From Desulfovibrio sp. (GTDB lineage Bacteria > Desulfobacterota > Desulfovibrionia > Desulfovibrionales > Desulfovibrionaceae): 64,000 nucleotides of DNA. Made by a program: the position numbers and the translations under genes. Where the stretch lies: assembly GCA_022839785.1 (NCBI GenBank), contig JALHJW010000002.1, positions 62,001 through 126,000 on the forward strand. Reading direction: 5' to 3'. Positions 17,234 through 25,798 of the stretch are shown here, piece by piece (the first letter of the stretch is position 1; every line of letters begins with the position of its first letter). Below the pieces are notes generated by a model. That model ran no database searches, had not been told where the DNA came from, and saw only the letters and a list, made by a program, of their open reading frames with translations.

Positions 17234-19053
17234 TCGTGCCCATGAAGAAGCTCACGCTGCTCTGCCGGGCCACGGACCGGGACGCGGTCCTGCTCGGCCT
17301 GCGCGACCTCGGGCTGGTGCACGTGGAGACCCCGGCCGCGTCCACGGGGGACTCCCTGGACCAGACCCGGCAGCGCCTGACCTTCCTGCGCGCGGCCCTG
17401 GACGCCCTGCCCGATCCCGGCGAGGGTCCGGCGGCCCGCCAGCCCACGTCGCGGCCCGTGGACGAGGTCATCGACCGCGTCTGGGAGCTGATCCACGAAC
17501 GCGAGGAGCTGGAGGCCGAACTGGCGGGGCTGGCCCAGGAGGAGCGGCGCATCGCCCCCCTGGGCGAGTTCGATCCCGGGACGGTGCGGGAGCTGGAGCA
17601 ACGCGGCGTGTTCCTGCGCCTCTTCCGGGTTCCGCCGCGGCAGGGATTGCCCCGGCCCGGCACGTTCCCGGGCGCGGTGCTGCGCGAGATCGCCCGCGAC
17701 GCCGAGGCCGTGCATTTCGCCGCGGTCACGCAGGGCGAGCCGCTGGAGGCGATCGACGGCGCGGCCCCGGTCCCCCTGCCCCGAACCCCGCCCGAGGAGT
17801 TGCGCCGCCGCATCGCCTGGGCGCGGCGCGCCCTGACGGCCAACGCCGCGGCCCTGGCCAGCCACGCCGGGGACCGGCCGCGCGTCGCGGCTCTGGAACG
17901 CGAGAGCGCGGAGCAGGTGCGTTTTCTGGAGATACGCCAGGGCATGGACCTGCTGCCCCTGGCCCCCGGGAACTCCCCGGCCGCAGGGGAGCTGGCCCTG
18001 CTGCAGGGCTGGTTCCCGGCCGCGGGCGAGGCCGCGATGCGGGCGGCGGCCGCACGTTTCGCCTTCGGCTGCCGCATCTCCTCCCCCGCGCCGGGCGAGC
18101 ATCCGCCCACGCTCATCCAGAACCCCCGCTGGGTCCGGCCCATCGAGGCGGTCATGGACATGATCGGCGTGGTGCCGGGTTACGACGAGGTGGACTTCTC
18201 CCCCCTCTTCCTGCTCTTCCTCTCGCTCTTCTTCGCCATGCTCGTGGGGGACGCGGGCTACGGCCTCGTCTTCCTCGGCCTGACCGTCCTGCTCCGCCTG
18301 CGGCGCGCGGTCCCGGCGCAGGTGACGGCCCTGCTCGGGGTCATGAGCGTCTGCACCGTGGTCTGGGGCGGGCTGACCGGGACCTGGTTCGGCATCGAGC
18401 GGCTGCCCCCCCTGCTGGACGGCCTGCGCGTGGACTGGCTGACCGGGCCGGACGCGGCGCGCAACACCATGCTGCTGTGCTTCTTCATCGGCGCGGTCCA
18501 CCTCACCCTGGCCCACCTCTGGAACGTGGCCCGGCTCTTCCCCTCGCCCCGCTTCCTGGCGCAGATCGGCTGGATCGCCACCACCTGGGCCATGTTCTTC
18601 ACGGCCCGGACCATGGTCCTGCTCGACCCCTTCCCCGAGGTCATGCTCTGGGTCCTGGCGGGCGGCGCGGCGCTCATCGTGCTCTTCATGACCCCGCCCG
18701 GCCAGCTCAAGACCGAATGGTTCAACCACGTCATGCTCCCGCTCACGCTCATCGGCAACTTCGTGGACGTGGTCTCCTACGTGCGCCTCTTCGCCGTGGG
18801 CGCGGCCAGCCTGGCCGTGGCCTCCTCCTTCAACGCCATGGCCCTTTCCCTGGGCGCGTCCGGCCCGGCCGCGGGTCTGGCCGCGGGCCTCATCCTCTTC
18901 TTCGGCCACGGCCTCAACCTGCTCCTGGCCATGATGGGCGTGCTCGTGCACGGCGTGCGCCTCAACACCCTGGAGTTCGCGGGCCACCTCGGCCTGCAGT
19001 GGAAGGGACGCAGATACGACCCCTTCCGCACGCGAACGTCGCGGGAAGGTTGA
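17230..19053 (+). CDS. ntpI: V-type ATP synthase subunit I (membrane stator, subunit a homologue)
   Basis: The 607-residue product starts at ATG 17230, set by the ATGA overlap with subunit D. Residues 1-320 are the cytoplasmic domain that binds the peripheral stalk. From about 325 there are multiple membrane segments, such as FSPLFLLFLSLFFAMLVGDAGYGL and the VMLPLTLIGNFVDVVSYVRLFAVG helix. The arginine in YVRLF is the conserved residue facing the proteolipid ring glutamate. It ends just before a convergent hairpin. In related operons the proteolipid gene K follows directly; here K is 5.6 kb further on. Confidence 0.94.
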   Translation: MIVPMKKLTLLCRATDRDAVLLGLRDLGLVHVETPAASTGDSLDQTRQRLTFLRAALDALPDPGEGPAARQPTSRPVDEVIDRVWELIHEREELEAELAGLAQEERRIAPLGEFDPGTVRELEQRGVFLRLFRVPPRQGLPRPGTFPGAVLREIARDAEAVHFAAVTQGEPLEAIDGAAPVPLPRTPPEELRRRIAWARRALTANAAALASHAGDRPRVAALERESAEQVRFLEIRQGMDLLPLAPGNSPAAGELALLQGWFPAAGEAAMRAAAARFAFGCRISSPAPGEHPPTLIQNPRWVRPIEAVMDMIGVVPGYDEVDFSPLFLLFLSLFFAMLVGDAGYGLVFLGLTVLLRLRRAVPAQVTALLGVMSVCTVVWGGLTGTWFGIERLPPLLDGLRVDWLTGPDAARNTMLLCFFIGAVHLTLAHLWNVARLFPSPRFLAQIGWIATTWAMFFTARTMVLLDPFPEVMLWVLAGGAALIVLFMTPPGQLKTEWFNHVMLPLTLIGNFVDVVSYVRLFAVGAASLAVASSFNAMALSLGASGPAAGLAAGLILFFGHGLNLLLAMMGVLVHGVRLNTLEFAGHLGLQWKGRRYDPFRTRTSREG

Positions 19054-19059
19054 CGCAAA

Positions 19060-19090
19060 GGGCCGGGAAGGGTCGTCCCCTTCCCGGCCC
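19060..19090. terminator. Bidirectional hairpin between convergent V-ATPase and cheA genes
   Basis: A perfect 13-bp GC-rich stem (GGGCCGGGAAGGG with CCCTTCCCGGCCC) has a 5-base loop at 19073-19077. It sits between the subunit I stop at 19053 and the cheA stop at 19114. U-tracts are poor on both sides, so it may act with Rho or simply protect both 3' ends. Confidence 0.6.
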
Positions 19091-19113
19091 CCGGACCGCC
19101 GCGCGCGGCGGCG

Positions 19114-21165
19114 TCAGCCCGCGGCCGCCGCGCTGGACGCGGCGAACTCCACCAGCCGGGGGATGTCCAGGATGAGCGAGATGCTGCCGTCGCCGTTGAT
19201 GGTCGTGCCGGAGATGAAGTTGACGCTTTTGTACATCTCGTCCAGGCTCTTGATCACGGCCTGCTGCCGTCCGATGACCTTGTCCACGGCCAGCCCGATC
19301 TCCACCCCGTCCACCTCGGCCACCACCACCCGCTCGTAGGCGGGCCGGTCCTCGGTGATCCCGAAGAGGCCGCGCAGGCTCACGCAGGGCAGCATCCTGC
19401 CCATGCGCTCCACGATGTCCACGGTCTTTTGCCGCTCCTCCCAGGGCCGCTCCTGGAAGCCGCGCAGGGCCGTGAGCGGCACGATGTAGGAGCCCGAGCC
19501 GATGACCACGCAGAAGCCGTCGATGATGGCCAGGGTCAGGGGCAGGCGGATGGTCAGGGCCGTGCCCTTGCCCGGCTCGCTGTCGATGTCCACCGTGCCG
19601 CGCAGGGCGTCTATGGAGCGCTTGACCACGTCCATGCCCACGCCCCGGCCCGAGAGGTCGGAGACCTTGTCCGCCGTGGAGAAGCCCGGCTCGAAGATGA
19701 GGTTCAGGATTTCCTTGCGGTCCGGCTCCGCGTCCGGGGCCAGGAGCCCCACGGACTGGGCCTTGCGCTTGACCTTGGCCGGGTCGATGCCGCGGCCGTC
19801 GTCGCTGACGCGGATGACCACCTCGCCGCCCACGTGCCCGGCCCACAGACGCACCGTGCCCCGCTCCGGCTTGCCCGCGTCGCGGCGGCCGTCCGGGGCT
19901 TCGACGCCGTGGTCCAGGCTGTTGCGCAGGATGTGCACCAGCGGATCCTTGAGGCGGTCGATGACCGTCTTGTCCAGTTCCGTGTCCCCGCCCTCGGCCA
20001 CGAACTCCACGTTCTTGCCCAGGCCGGTGCTCACGTCGCGCACCAGGCGGCGCAGGTTGCCGTAGACCGTGCCGATGGGCAGCATGCGCAGCCCCAGGGC
20101 GTTGTCGCGCATCTCGTCGGTGAGGCGCTCCAGGTCCTCGGCGATCTGGGCCAGGGCCGCCCGGTCCAGGGCCTGGTTCACGGCCTGGCTCAGGCGGGAC
20201 TGGATGATGACCATCTCGCCGACCATGTTCACCAGGCGGTCCAGACGGCCGGAGTCCACCCGGATGCTCGCCTCGCCGCCCCCGGCCGGGGAGGCCTCCC
20301 TGGCCTTGTCCGGCCTGCGCATGGCCAGTTTCTCGAGCAGGAAGCCGCGCAGCAGGCCGGGCAGGGCGGCCTCGTCCTGGGCGTTGTCGCGGGCGATGGC
20401 CGCCAGGAGCTCCAGGTCCCCTTTGCGCGGCCGCCCGTCGCCGACCTTTTCCAGACGCACGGCCTCGCCGTCGTCCACGAACAGGAACACGCCCCGCACG
20501 GCCTCCTCGCCCTCGGCCGTGGTCAGGATCACGTCCCAGCAGCCGTGGGGCCGCTCCGGATCGTACTCCTCAAGGGGCATCTCCTCCCCCTGGTGATAGA
20601 CCACGGCGCTCTCTCCCAGCCCGGCCAGCTCCTCCACGAGGCTCAGAGGGTCGCAGCCGGTCAGGAAGGCGTCCGGGGCGGGCCGGTAGCGCACCCAGTA
20701 GGTGGCGTCGCGGCGGACCGTCTCGCCGTTCTCCCCGGACTCGACCGCGTCGGCCCGCCGCCCCGGGCGGGTCCCGCCGGACGGCGGGGCCCGCAGAAGC
20801 CCGGAGAGGCGCTCCAGCAGCGCGTCCGAGGTCTCGGTCAGGCCCTGTCCGTCCTGACTGACGCGCAGCAGGGCCTGGATATGGTCCTTGGCCAGCAGGG
20901 CCAGACCGAGGAGGTCGGGGCTCAGGGGCAGCTCGCCGCTCCTGACCCGGTCGAAGGCGGTCTCCAGGTCGTGGGTGAAGCGGGCGATCTCGACAAACCC
21001 GAACATGGCCCCGGACCCCTTGATGGTGTGCAGGTCGCGGAAGGCCCGCGCCACCGTCTCCAGGTTGCCCGGATCGTTCTCCAGTTCGAGCAGGGCCTCT
21101 TCGAGGTCCGCGAGCAACTCGCGGACCTCCTCGCGGAATGTCTGAACCGGATCGTGTTCCTTCAT
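19114..21165 (-). CDS. cheA: Chemotaxis histidine kinase CheA
   Basis: The 683-residue product starts at ATG 21165, in an ATGA overlap with the STAS gene and behind AAGGAAG. The HPt domain carries the phosphorylated His46 in FRDLHTIKGSGAMFGF. A second region (about 160-270, YWVRYRPAPDAF) looks like a P2-type partner-binding domain. RLDRLVNMVGEMVIIQSRLSQ begins the dimerisation domain. The kinase domain has HILRNSLDHGVE (N box), VSDDGRGID and GRGVGMDVV. The C-terminal CheW-like P5 domain ends at about 683. It phosphorylates a CheY or output regulator not encoded in this window. Order of transcription is mcp-cheW-STAS-cheA. Confidence 0.96.
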   Translation of the reverse strand: MKEHDPVQTFREEVRELLADLEEALLELENDPGNLETVARAFRDLHTIKGSGAMFGFVEIARFTHDLETAFDRVRSGELPLSPDLLGLALLAKDHIQALLRVSQDGQGLTETSDALLERLSGLLRAPPSGGTRPGRRADAVESGENGETVRRDATYWVRYRPAPDAFLTGCDPLSLVEELAGLGESAVVYHQGEEMPLEEYDPERPHGCWDVILTTAEGEEAVRGVFLFVDDGEAVRLEKVGDGRPRKGDLELLAAIARDNAQDEAALPGLLRGFLLEKLAMRRPDKAREASPAGGGEASIRVDSGRLDRLVNMVGEMVIIQSRLSQAVNQALDRAALAQIAEDLERLTDEMRDNALGLRMLPIGTVYGNLRRLVRDVSTGLGKNVEFVAEGGDTELDKTVIDRLKDPLVHILRNSLDHGVEAPDGRRDAGKPERGTVRLWAGHVGGEVVIRVSDDGRGIDPAKVKRKAQSVGLLAPDAEPDRKEILNLIFEPGFSTADKVSDLSGRGVGMDVVKRSIDALRGTVDIDSEPGKGTALTIRLPLTLAIIDGFCVVIGSGSYIVPLTALRGFQERPWEERQKTVDIVERMGRMLPCVSLRGLFGITEDRPAYERVVVAEVDGVEIGLAVDKVIGRQQAVIKSLDEMYKSVNFISGTTINGDGSISLILDIPRLVEFAASSAAAAG

Positions 21166-21458
21166 CGCGTCACTTCCTTGGCCGCGGCGGCCCCGCCCGG
21201 ACACAGCTCGGCGAGCCCGGTCCATCCGGCCGCGCGGGCCAGATGACCGGGCAGGTCGGGCAGCAGGACCAGGCCGACGCCCCTGCGTTCGAACCCGTGC
21301 CGCACGGCGTGCAAGAGTTCGAAAAAGGAGAGGTCCGCCTGGGCCACGCCCCTGAGGCTCACTTCCGCGGCCTCGCCGCGCCGCAGGGCCTCCAGGAACC
21401 GCTCCTTGAGGGCCGTGGCCCGGGCCACGGTGCAGTCTTCATCGAGTTCGATGCGCAT
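21162..21458 (-). CDS. STAS-domain protein in chemosensory operon
   Basis: The small 98-residue protein has a predicted single STAS fold. Beta strands (MRIELDEDCTVA, AEVSLRGVAQADLS) alternate with helices (ATALKERFLEAL, FFELLHAVRHGFERR). The DLSFFELL segment corresponds to the loop that carries the phosphorylatable Ser/Thr in anti-sigma-factor antagonists. Small STAS proteins next to CheW and CheA occur in alternative chemosensory systems, where they may modulate the kinase. That role is inferred. The stop overlaps the cheA start and the gene follows cheW by 16 bases. Confidence 0.75.
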   Translation of the reverse strand: MRIELDEDCTVARATALKERFLEALRRGEAAEVSLRGVAQADLSFFELLHAVRHGFERRGVGLVLLPDLPGHLARAAGWTGLAELCPGGAAAAKEVTR

Positions 21459-21474
21459 ATGCCGTCCTCCCCGG

Positions 21475-22014
21475 CTATGCCGCCGGGACCTGCCCGCCGT
21501 CCTGCTCCGCCTGCGGCTGTTCGTCCCGGCGCATGTCCAGGCCGTCCAGGGTCAGAATCTCGTCCGAGGTGAAGACCTTCTCCACGTCCAGGACGAGCAG
21601 GAAGCGGTCGTCGTGCCGGGCGATGCCCCTGATGAAGTCCGCCTTGACCCCGGTGCCCATGCGCGGAGGCGGGTCGATCTTCTCCGCGTCGATCTCCAGC
21701 ACCTCCCTGACCGAGTCGGCGATGGCCCCGATGGCCGCGCTCTTCTCGCCGCGGGCGATCTCCAGGATGACGATGCGGGTGTTCAGGGTCCGCTCCGCGG
21801 CGGTCATCCCGAATTTCAGGCGCAGGTCCACCACGGGAACGGCGCTGCCGCGCACGTTCACCACCCCGCGCATGTACTCCGGGGTCTGGGGAATCCGCGT
21901 GATCTCGGTCATGTCCAGAATCTCGCGCACGGAATAGATGTCCAGCGCGAAATGCTCCTTGTCCAGGCTCAGCGTCAGGAACCTCTGGGTTCCGACGCGC
22001 TGTTGCTCGCTCAT
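21475..22014 (-). CDS. cheW: Chemotaxis coupling protein CheW
   Basis: The 179-residue product is a single CheW domain: QRFLTLSLDKEHFALDI, VREILDMTEITRIPQTPEYMRGVVNVRG, VVDLRLKFGM and DDRFLLVLDVEKVF. These correspond to the two SH3-like barrels that dock CheA P5 to receptor tips. A short Gln/Glu-rich tail follows. It lies between the chemoreceptor gene 83 bases upstream and the STAS gene, and is presumably dedicated to this operon. Confidence 0.95.
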   Translation of the reverse strand: MSEQQRVGTQRFLTLSLDKEHFALDIYSVREILDMTEITRIPQTPEYMRGVVNVRGSAVPVVDLRLKFGMTAAERTLNTRIVILEIARGEKSAAIGAIADSVREVLEIDAEKIDPPPRMGTGVKADFIRGIARHDDRFLLVLDVEKVFTSDEILTLDGLDMRRDEQPQAEQDGGQVPAA

Positions 22015-22097
22015 GCCTCTCCTCCGTTTCTGCGGATGGGATACGGTCCGTGTCCCGCCTTCCCCGCGCCCGCCACGGCGGGCCGCGCAGGGCCGCG

Positions 22098-23876
22098 CTA
22101 GTACCGGTCGAACGAGTTGTCGTCGACCTCCTCATCCCCGAGGTGCAGCTTCAGGGCGGCGCGTCCCTGGACGGCGGGACGCTTGACCGGGGCCTTGGCC
22201 TTGGACTTGCCCGCTGTCAGGGCGGCGCGCGGCGCGGCCTTGGCGCGCTGCGTCGCGTCGGTGGTGAAGAAGGCGATGGTGGCCTGGAGTTGCTCGGCCT
22301 GGCTGGACAGCTCCTCCGACGTGGAGGCCAGCTCCTCGGAGGACGAGGCGTTCTGCTGGATGACCTGGTCGAGCTGCTGCAGGGCCTTGTTCACCTGTCC
22401 GGCTCCGGCGCTCTGCTCCTGGCTCGTGGCCGCGATCTCCTGCACCAGGTCCGCGGTCTTCTGGATGTCCGGCACCAGCTTTTCCAGCAGCGTCCCGGCC
22501 CGTTCGGCCACGGCCGTGGAGTCGCCGGAGAGCCGGTTGATCTCGGCCGCCGCGCCCTGGCTGCGCTCGGCCAGCTTGCGCACCTCCGCGGCCACCACGG
22601 CGAAGCCCTTGCCGTGCTCGCCCGCGCGCGCCGCCTCGACCGCGGCGTTGAGGGCCAGCAGGTCGGTCTGGCGGGCGATCTCCTCGATGATGGAGATCTT
22701 GCCCGCGATCTCCTTCATGGCCGCCACGGTCTTGGACACGGCGTCGCCGGACTCCTTGGCGTCCAGGGCGGCCTTGGCCGCGATGGACTCTGTCTGGCGG
22801 GCGTTGTCCGCGTTCTGGTTGATGGAGGAGGCCATCTGCTCCATGGACGAGGAGCATTCCTCCACGGCCGCGGCCTGTTCGGACGCGCCCTGGGAGAGGC
22901 TCTCGGAGCTGGCGCTCATCTCCTCGCTGCCCGCGGCCACGTTCTCGGCCCCGGACTGGACCTCGGCCACGATGTTCGTGAGCTTGTCGATCATCTCGGC
23001 GATGGAGCGCATCAGGGTGTCCTTGTCCGAGCGCTGCTGCACCTTGATGCGCAGGTCGCCGTCGGCCAGCAGGCCGAACTTCTGGGCCACGTCGTTCTCG
23101 GCCGCGGCCACGGCCCGCATGGAGTCGGCCATGACGCCGATCTCGTCCTTCTGGTTGATGTCCAGGACGTTGCCGAGGTCGCCCTTGGACAGGGCCAGGG
23201 CGAAGTCCGCGCACTGCTTGACGCCGCGCGAGATGATCCGGGAGAGGAGCACGCCGATGCCCAGGCCCAGGACCACGGAAAAGCCGATGATCGCGAACAT
23301 GGTGGTGCGCGATTCCTTGAAGGTCGCCTCGGCCGTCGCCGCCGCGCTCCGGGCCTGGGTACGGTTCTCCTCGGCCAGTTGCGAGAGCAGGTCGTCCGGC
23401 AGAGCCCCCAGTTTGGCGGCCTCGCTCAGCATATATTCGATGCCCCCTGCCTTGTCGCCGCCGATGATGATGTCCAGGGCCTTGCGGACAGCGATCTGGT
23501 ACGCCGCAAAAGCTGGCTTGAACTTCTCCAGAATCTCCTTCTCCTTGTCGGACATATCCGCGCTGGCGTAGGTTTCCAGATTCTTCATGAGATTGGTCAC
23601 GTTGTTCTCGGCCCGCTGTCTGAACGCCTCCATGTCGCTCTTCTCAGTGGAGACGGCCACGCGGTAAGCGTTGCGCGCAAAACGCAGCATGTCGAGGTTG
23701 GCCTCGTTGACGTTCAGGATGGGTTTGAGGTTGTTGTTGTAGATGCCGTTGAGCAGATCATTGATCGCGCCCATGTTGCTGGCGCCGAGATAGCCCACCC
23801 CGCCCATGAGCAGGAGAAGTAGAACGTAACTGCCCAGAAGTTTGGTCCCGATCTTCAGATTGTTGAGCCACTGCAT
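22098..23876 (-). CDS. Methyl-accepting chemotaxis protein with 4-helix-bundle sensor
   Basis: The product has 592 residues. The start at ATG 23876 was chosen for GGAGGGAG upstream and because it begins directly with MQWLNNLKIGTKL and the first membrane helix. A helical periplasmic domain (4HB type, about 30-185) precedes a second membrane helix (MFAIIGFSVVLGLGIGVLL), a HAMP domain and the signalling hairpin. The tip is RQTDLLALNAAVEAARAGEHGKGFAVVAAEVRKL. After the signalling domain comes a Lys/Ala/Pro linker and an acidic end, DDNSFDRY. It is the first gene of the mcp-cheW-STAS-cheA operon. The ligand is unknown. Confidence 0.93.
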   Translation of the reverse strand: MQWLNNLKIGTKLLGSYVLLLLLMGGVGYLGASNMGAINDLLNGIYNNNLKPILNVNEANLDMLRFARNAYRVAVSTEKSDMEAFRQRAENNVTNLMKNLETYASADMSDKEKEILEKFKPAFAAYQIAVRKALDIIIGGDKAGGIEYMLSEAAKLGALPDDLLSQLAEENRTQARSAAATAEATFKESRTTMFAIIGFSVVLGLGIGVLLSRIISRGVKQCADFALALSKGDLGNVLDINQKDEIGVMADSMRAVAAAENDVAQKFGLLADGDLRIKVQQRSDKDTLMRSIAEMIDKLTNIVAEVQSGAENVAAGSEEMSASSESLSQGASEQAAAVEECSSSMEQMASSINQNADNARQTESIAAKAALDAKESGDAVSKTVAAMKEIAGKISIIEEIARQTDLLALNAAVEAARAGEHGKGFAVVAAEVRKLAERSQGAAAEINRLSGDSTAVAERAGTLLEKLVPDIQKTADLVQEIAATSQEQSAGAGQVNKALQQLDQVIQQNASSSEELASTSEELSSQAEQLQATIAFFTTDATQRAKAAPRAALTAGKSKAKAPVKRPAVQGRAALKLHLGDEEVDDNSFDRY

Positions 23877-24696
23877 GAGACTCCCTCCTCTTGGTTCCAT
23901 CGGCCCGGGCGCGCCATACGCCCGAATGTTCAGGCAAATGCCTGCGTTCCGCGCGCCTCTCCTCCCGCAGCCATGCGGTGCGCGCAAAAGCCCTTCGTGC
24001 GCAGCCCGGAACATTCCGGGCGCGCGCCTCCAATCACCCGCCCGGGCGGGGTCGGAGCGCATACGTGCAGACGGTTTTCCGTACCGTCGATCCCATCGAC
24101 GCCGTCGCGGCGCCCTGACCGGCACGAGGAGCCCCCTCCTGAAAACCGGCGGAATCACATCTGACCGAACATTCGGGCAGTTTGCGGAGGGTACGTCATC
24201 CCCTGCCTTGCCGCGGGCCGCTGCACAGGCTGCCCGCTATACAGTGAATTGACGCTGCCGCAGCTCTCGCCAGACGAATACTGCGACACATCGCATTCTG
24301 AATCACTCATGTCGCAAGGTACACCAACCGTCAACAAAAATCATTTCACACCGAATGCACTTTTGCGGCAAACCCGTCGAATTCACTGCAGACATGGGAC
24401 TCATACAGACGAATATCATTGAGCCGCAAGCAGCATATCAATTTTATCTCTAATTATATCAAGACTATATTTATCTCATGAATAGTTTGGCATAGCTGCT
24501 ATTGCACACAACATATTAAACTCATAAATAGGAAACTATTTGACAAATTTCCCGTCTGTTCCGTGAGTCTGAAAACTTTGCGGAAGACGCTGCATCCCGG
24601 GGAAATATCGGCTAAGAAGCACTCATGCGGCGGACGGCGCTCCCCGGGAGGCGGGCTTCCCGGCTCGTCGCGGCGGCCCGGCGCAAAGGAGGCGAC
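23877..24696. promoter_or_regulatory. 820-base intergenic region with AT-rich core between mcp and V-ATPase K
   Basis: The left part (23877-24250) is GC-rich. It holds a 6+6 inverted repeat, CAGGCA-AA-TGCCTG, at 23931-23944 in the likely mcp leader. The right part, roughly 24260-24600, is strikingly AT-rich compared with everything else in the window. It carries an inverted repeat with 7-base arms TGCGACA/TGTCGCA at 24282-24288 and 24310-24316. A perfect TTGACA lies at 24540-24545 (no good -10 follows) and a TTGCAC at 24502 has CATAAA 16 bases downstream. Both the K gene and the mcp operon must be promoted from here. Short open frames inside lack ribosome-binding sites and family resemblance. 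Confidence 0.5.
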
Positions 24697-25179
24697 ATGG
24701 ACGCGTTGATGATGGTGGCGCTCGGCAAGGCCGGGGCGGCGGCGGCAATGGGATTTGCGGCCCTCGGGTCGGCGGTGGGCATCGGCCGGGCGGGCATGGC
24801 CGCGGTGGGAGCCTGGAAAAAGGCCTACATGCAGGGCAAGGCCGCGCCGTTCATCCTCATCGCCTTCATCGGCGCGCCGCTCTCGCAGACCATTTACGGC
24901 ATGATCCTGATGAACGTGATGAACGGCCTGTGCGAGGCGGCGGAAGCCGCGGCGCTGCGGGGCGAGATGATCTTCGTCAACTGGCCCGCCATGCTCATGG
25001 CGGGCGTCGTGGGCGGCCTGGCCATCGGCGCGTCGGCTGCCTTCCAGGGCATGGCCGGAGCGGCGGCGGCCGACGCCATGGGCGAAACCGGCCAGGGCTT
25101 CGGCAACTACCTCATGACCCTGGGCGTGGTGGAGACCGTGGCCCTGTTCGTGATGGTCTTCATCCAGGCCGTGATCTGA
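24697..25179 (+). CDS. ntpK: V-type ATP synthase subunit K (double-hairpin proteolipid)
   Basis: The 160-residue product starts at ATG 24697, behind a near-perfect AAAGGAGG. It contains two Gly/Ala-rich helical hairpins, about 5-80 and 95-160, as in V-type K subunits. The second hairpin has the ion-binding Glu146 in LGVVETVALF. The first has Ser63-Gln64 in APLSQTIYG in place of a carboxylate, so there is one carboxylate per four helices. It belongs to the ATPase encoded at 12246-19053 but is separated from it by the inverted chemosensory operon. It has its own upstream region and is likely transcribed independently. Confidence 0.92.
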   Translation: MDALMMVALGKAGAAAAMGFAALGSAVGIGRAGMAAVGAWKKAYMQGKAAPFILIAFIGAPLSQTIYGMILMNVMNGLCEAAEAAALRGEMIFVNWPAMLMAGVVGGLAIGASAAFQGMAGAAAADAMGETGQGFGNYLMTLGVVETVALFVMVFIQAVI

Positions 25180-25227
25180 CGCCCGTCCCCGGCCTCTTCC
25201 GCCTCGCCCCGGGGCCGCGCCGCCGCG

Positions 25228-25782
25228 TCAGAATATCTCGGCCTCGAACCAGTAGACCGTGGTCCCCGGCTCCCGCCAGGCGTCCTCCGGCAGCCCGGCC
25301 TTGCGGCAGGTCTGGCAGAGAAACGTCTCGCGGTCCCAGCGGTATTCCGTGGCCACCTGGGGCAGGAGCAGGCCGGAGCGGGGCGGCCGGAGCACGAGCA
25401 GGCCGTGGCGGCCGGGCTCGACGCACGAGAGGTCCGGACAGGCCGTGAGCGGCGACAGGATGGATATCTCGATCTCGATCCTCCCCAACTCGTCGCGGCG
25501 CAGCGGCGGGAAGCGGGGGTCGCGGAAGGCGGCCTGACGCGCCATCTCCCAGACCGTCTCGTAGACCGGCCGGTCGCCGATGACGTGGCCGATGCAGCCG
25601 CGCAGACCGCCGTCGAGCTTCAGGGTCACGAAGGCCCCGAGATGGGCCGTGAGCGCCTCGGTGGGCGGCGCGGGCGGTTCGCCGTCCGTCTCCTCCAGGA
25701 CCTCACCGATGGAGCGGCGCGCGAGATCCCTGAGGTAGGACTTCTCCTCCTCGCTCAGGCTGAAGCGGAATCTGTCCGGCAT
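25228..25782 (-). CDS. AMMECR1-domain protein (AmmeMemoRadiSam protein A type)
   Basis: The 184-residue product starts at ATG 25782, behind GGAGGTCC. It is a full-length AMMECR1 domain: the diagnostic LRGCIGH near 60, AFRDPRFPPL near 86, EIEISILSPL, GLLLPQVATEYRW and the cysteine-containing FLCQTCRKAGL. The biochemical role of bacterial AMMECR1 proteins is not settled. Some occur with Memo and radical SAM partners, which are absent here. It lies 16 bases after purN and is presumably co-transcribed with it and with cobA-hemD. Confidence 0.9.
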   Translation of the reverse strand: MPDRFRFSLSEEEKSYLRDLARRSIGEVLEETDGEPPAPPTEALTAHLGAFVTLKLDGGLRGCIGHVIGDRPVYETVWEMARQAAFRDPRFPPLRRDELGRIEIEISILSPLTACPDLSCVEPGRHGLLVLRPPRSGLLLPQVATEYRWDRETFLCQTCRKAGLPEDAWREPGTTVYWFEAEIF

Positions 25783-25798
25783 GGCGGACCTCCGGCGG

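Noticed and set aside
16954..18987. 677-residue open frame on the minus strand
   Set aside because: Antisense to V-type D and I; Gln/Glu/Gly/Arg/His-rich with no fold signature.
23842..24252. 136-residue plus-strand frame overlapping the mcp start region
   Set aside because: Overlaps the receptor N-terminus and leader, rich in Arg/Pro/Ser, no ribosome-binding site; shadow.
24155..24337. 60-residue Cys/Ser-containing frame in the AT-rich gap
   Set aside because: No ribosome-binding site, no family resemblance and within a likely regulatory region; chance frame.
24540..24568. TTGACA in the AT-rich region as a complete sigma-70 promoter
   Set aside because: At 17-base spacing the -10 would be GTGAGT, a poor match, so it is mentioned only as part of the regulatory region.
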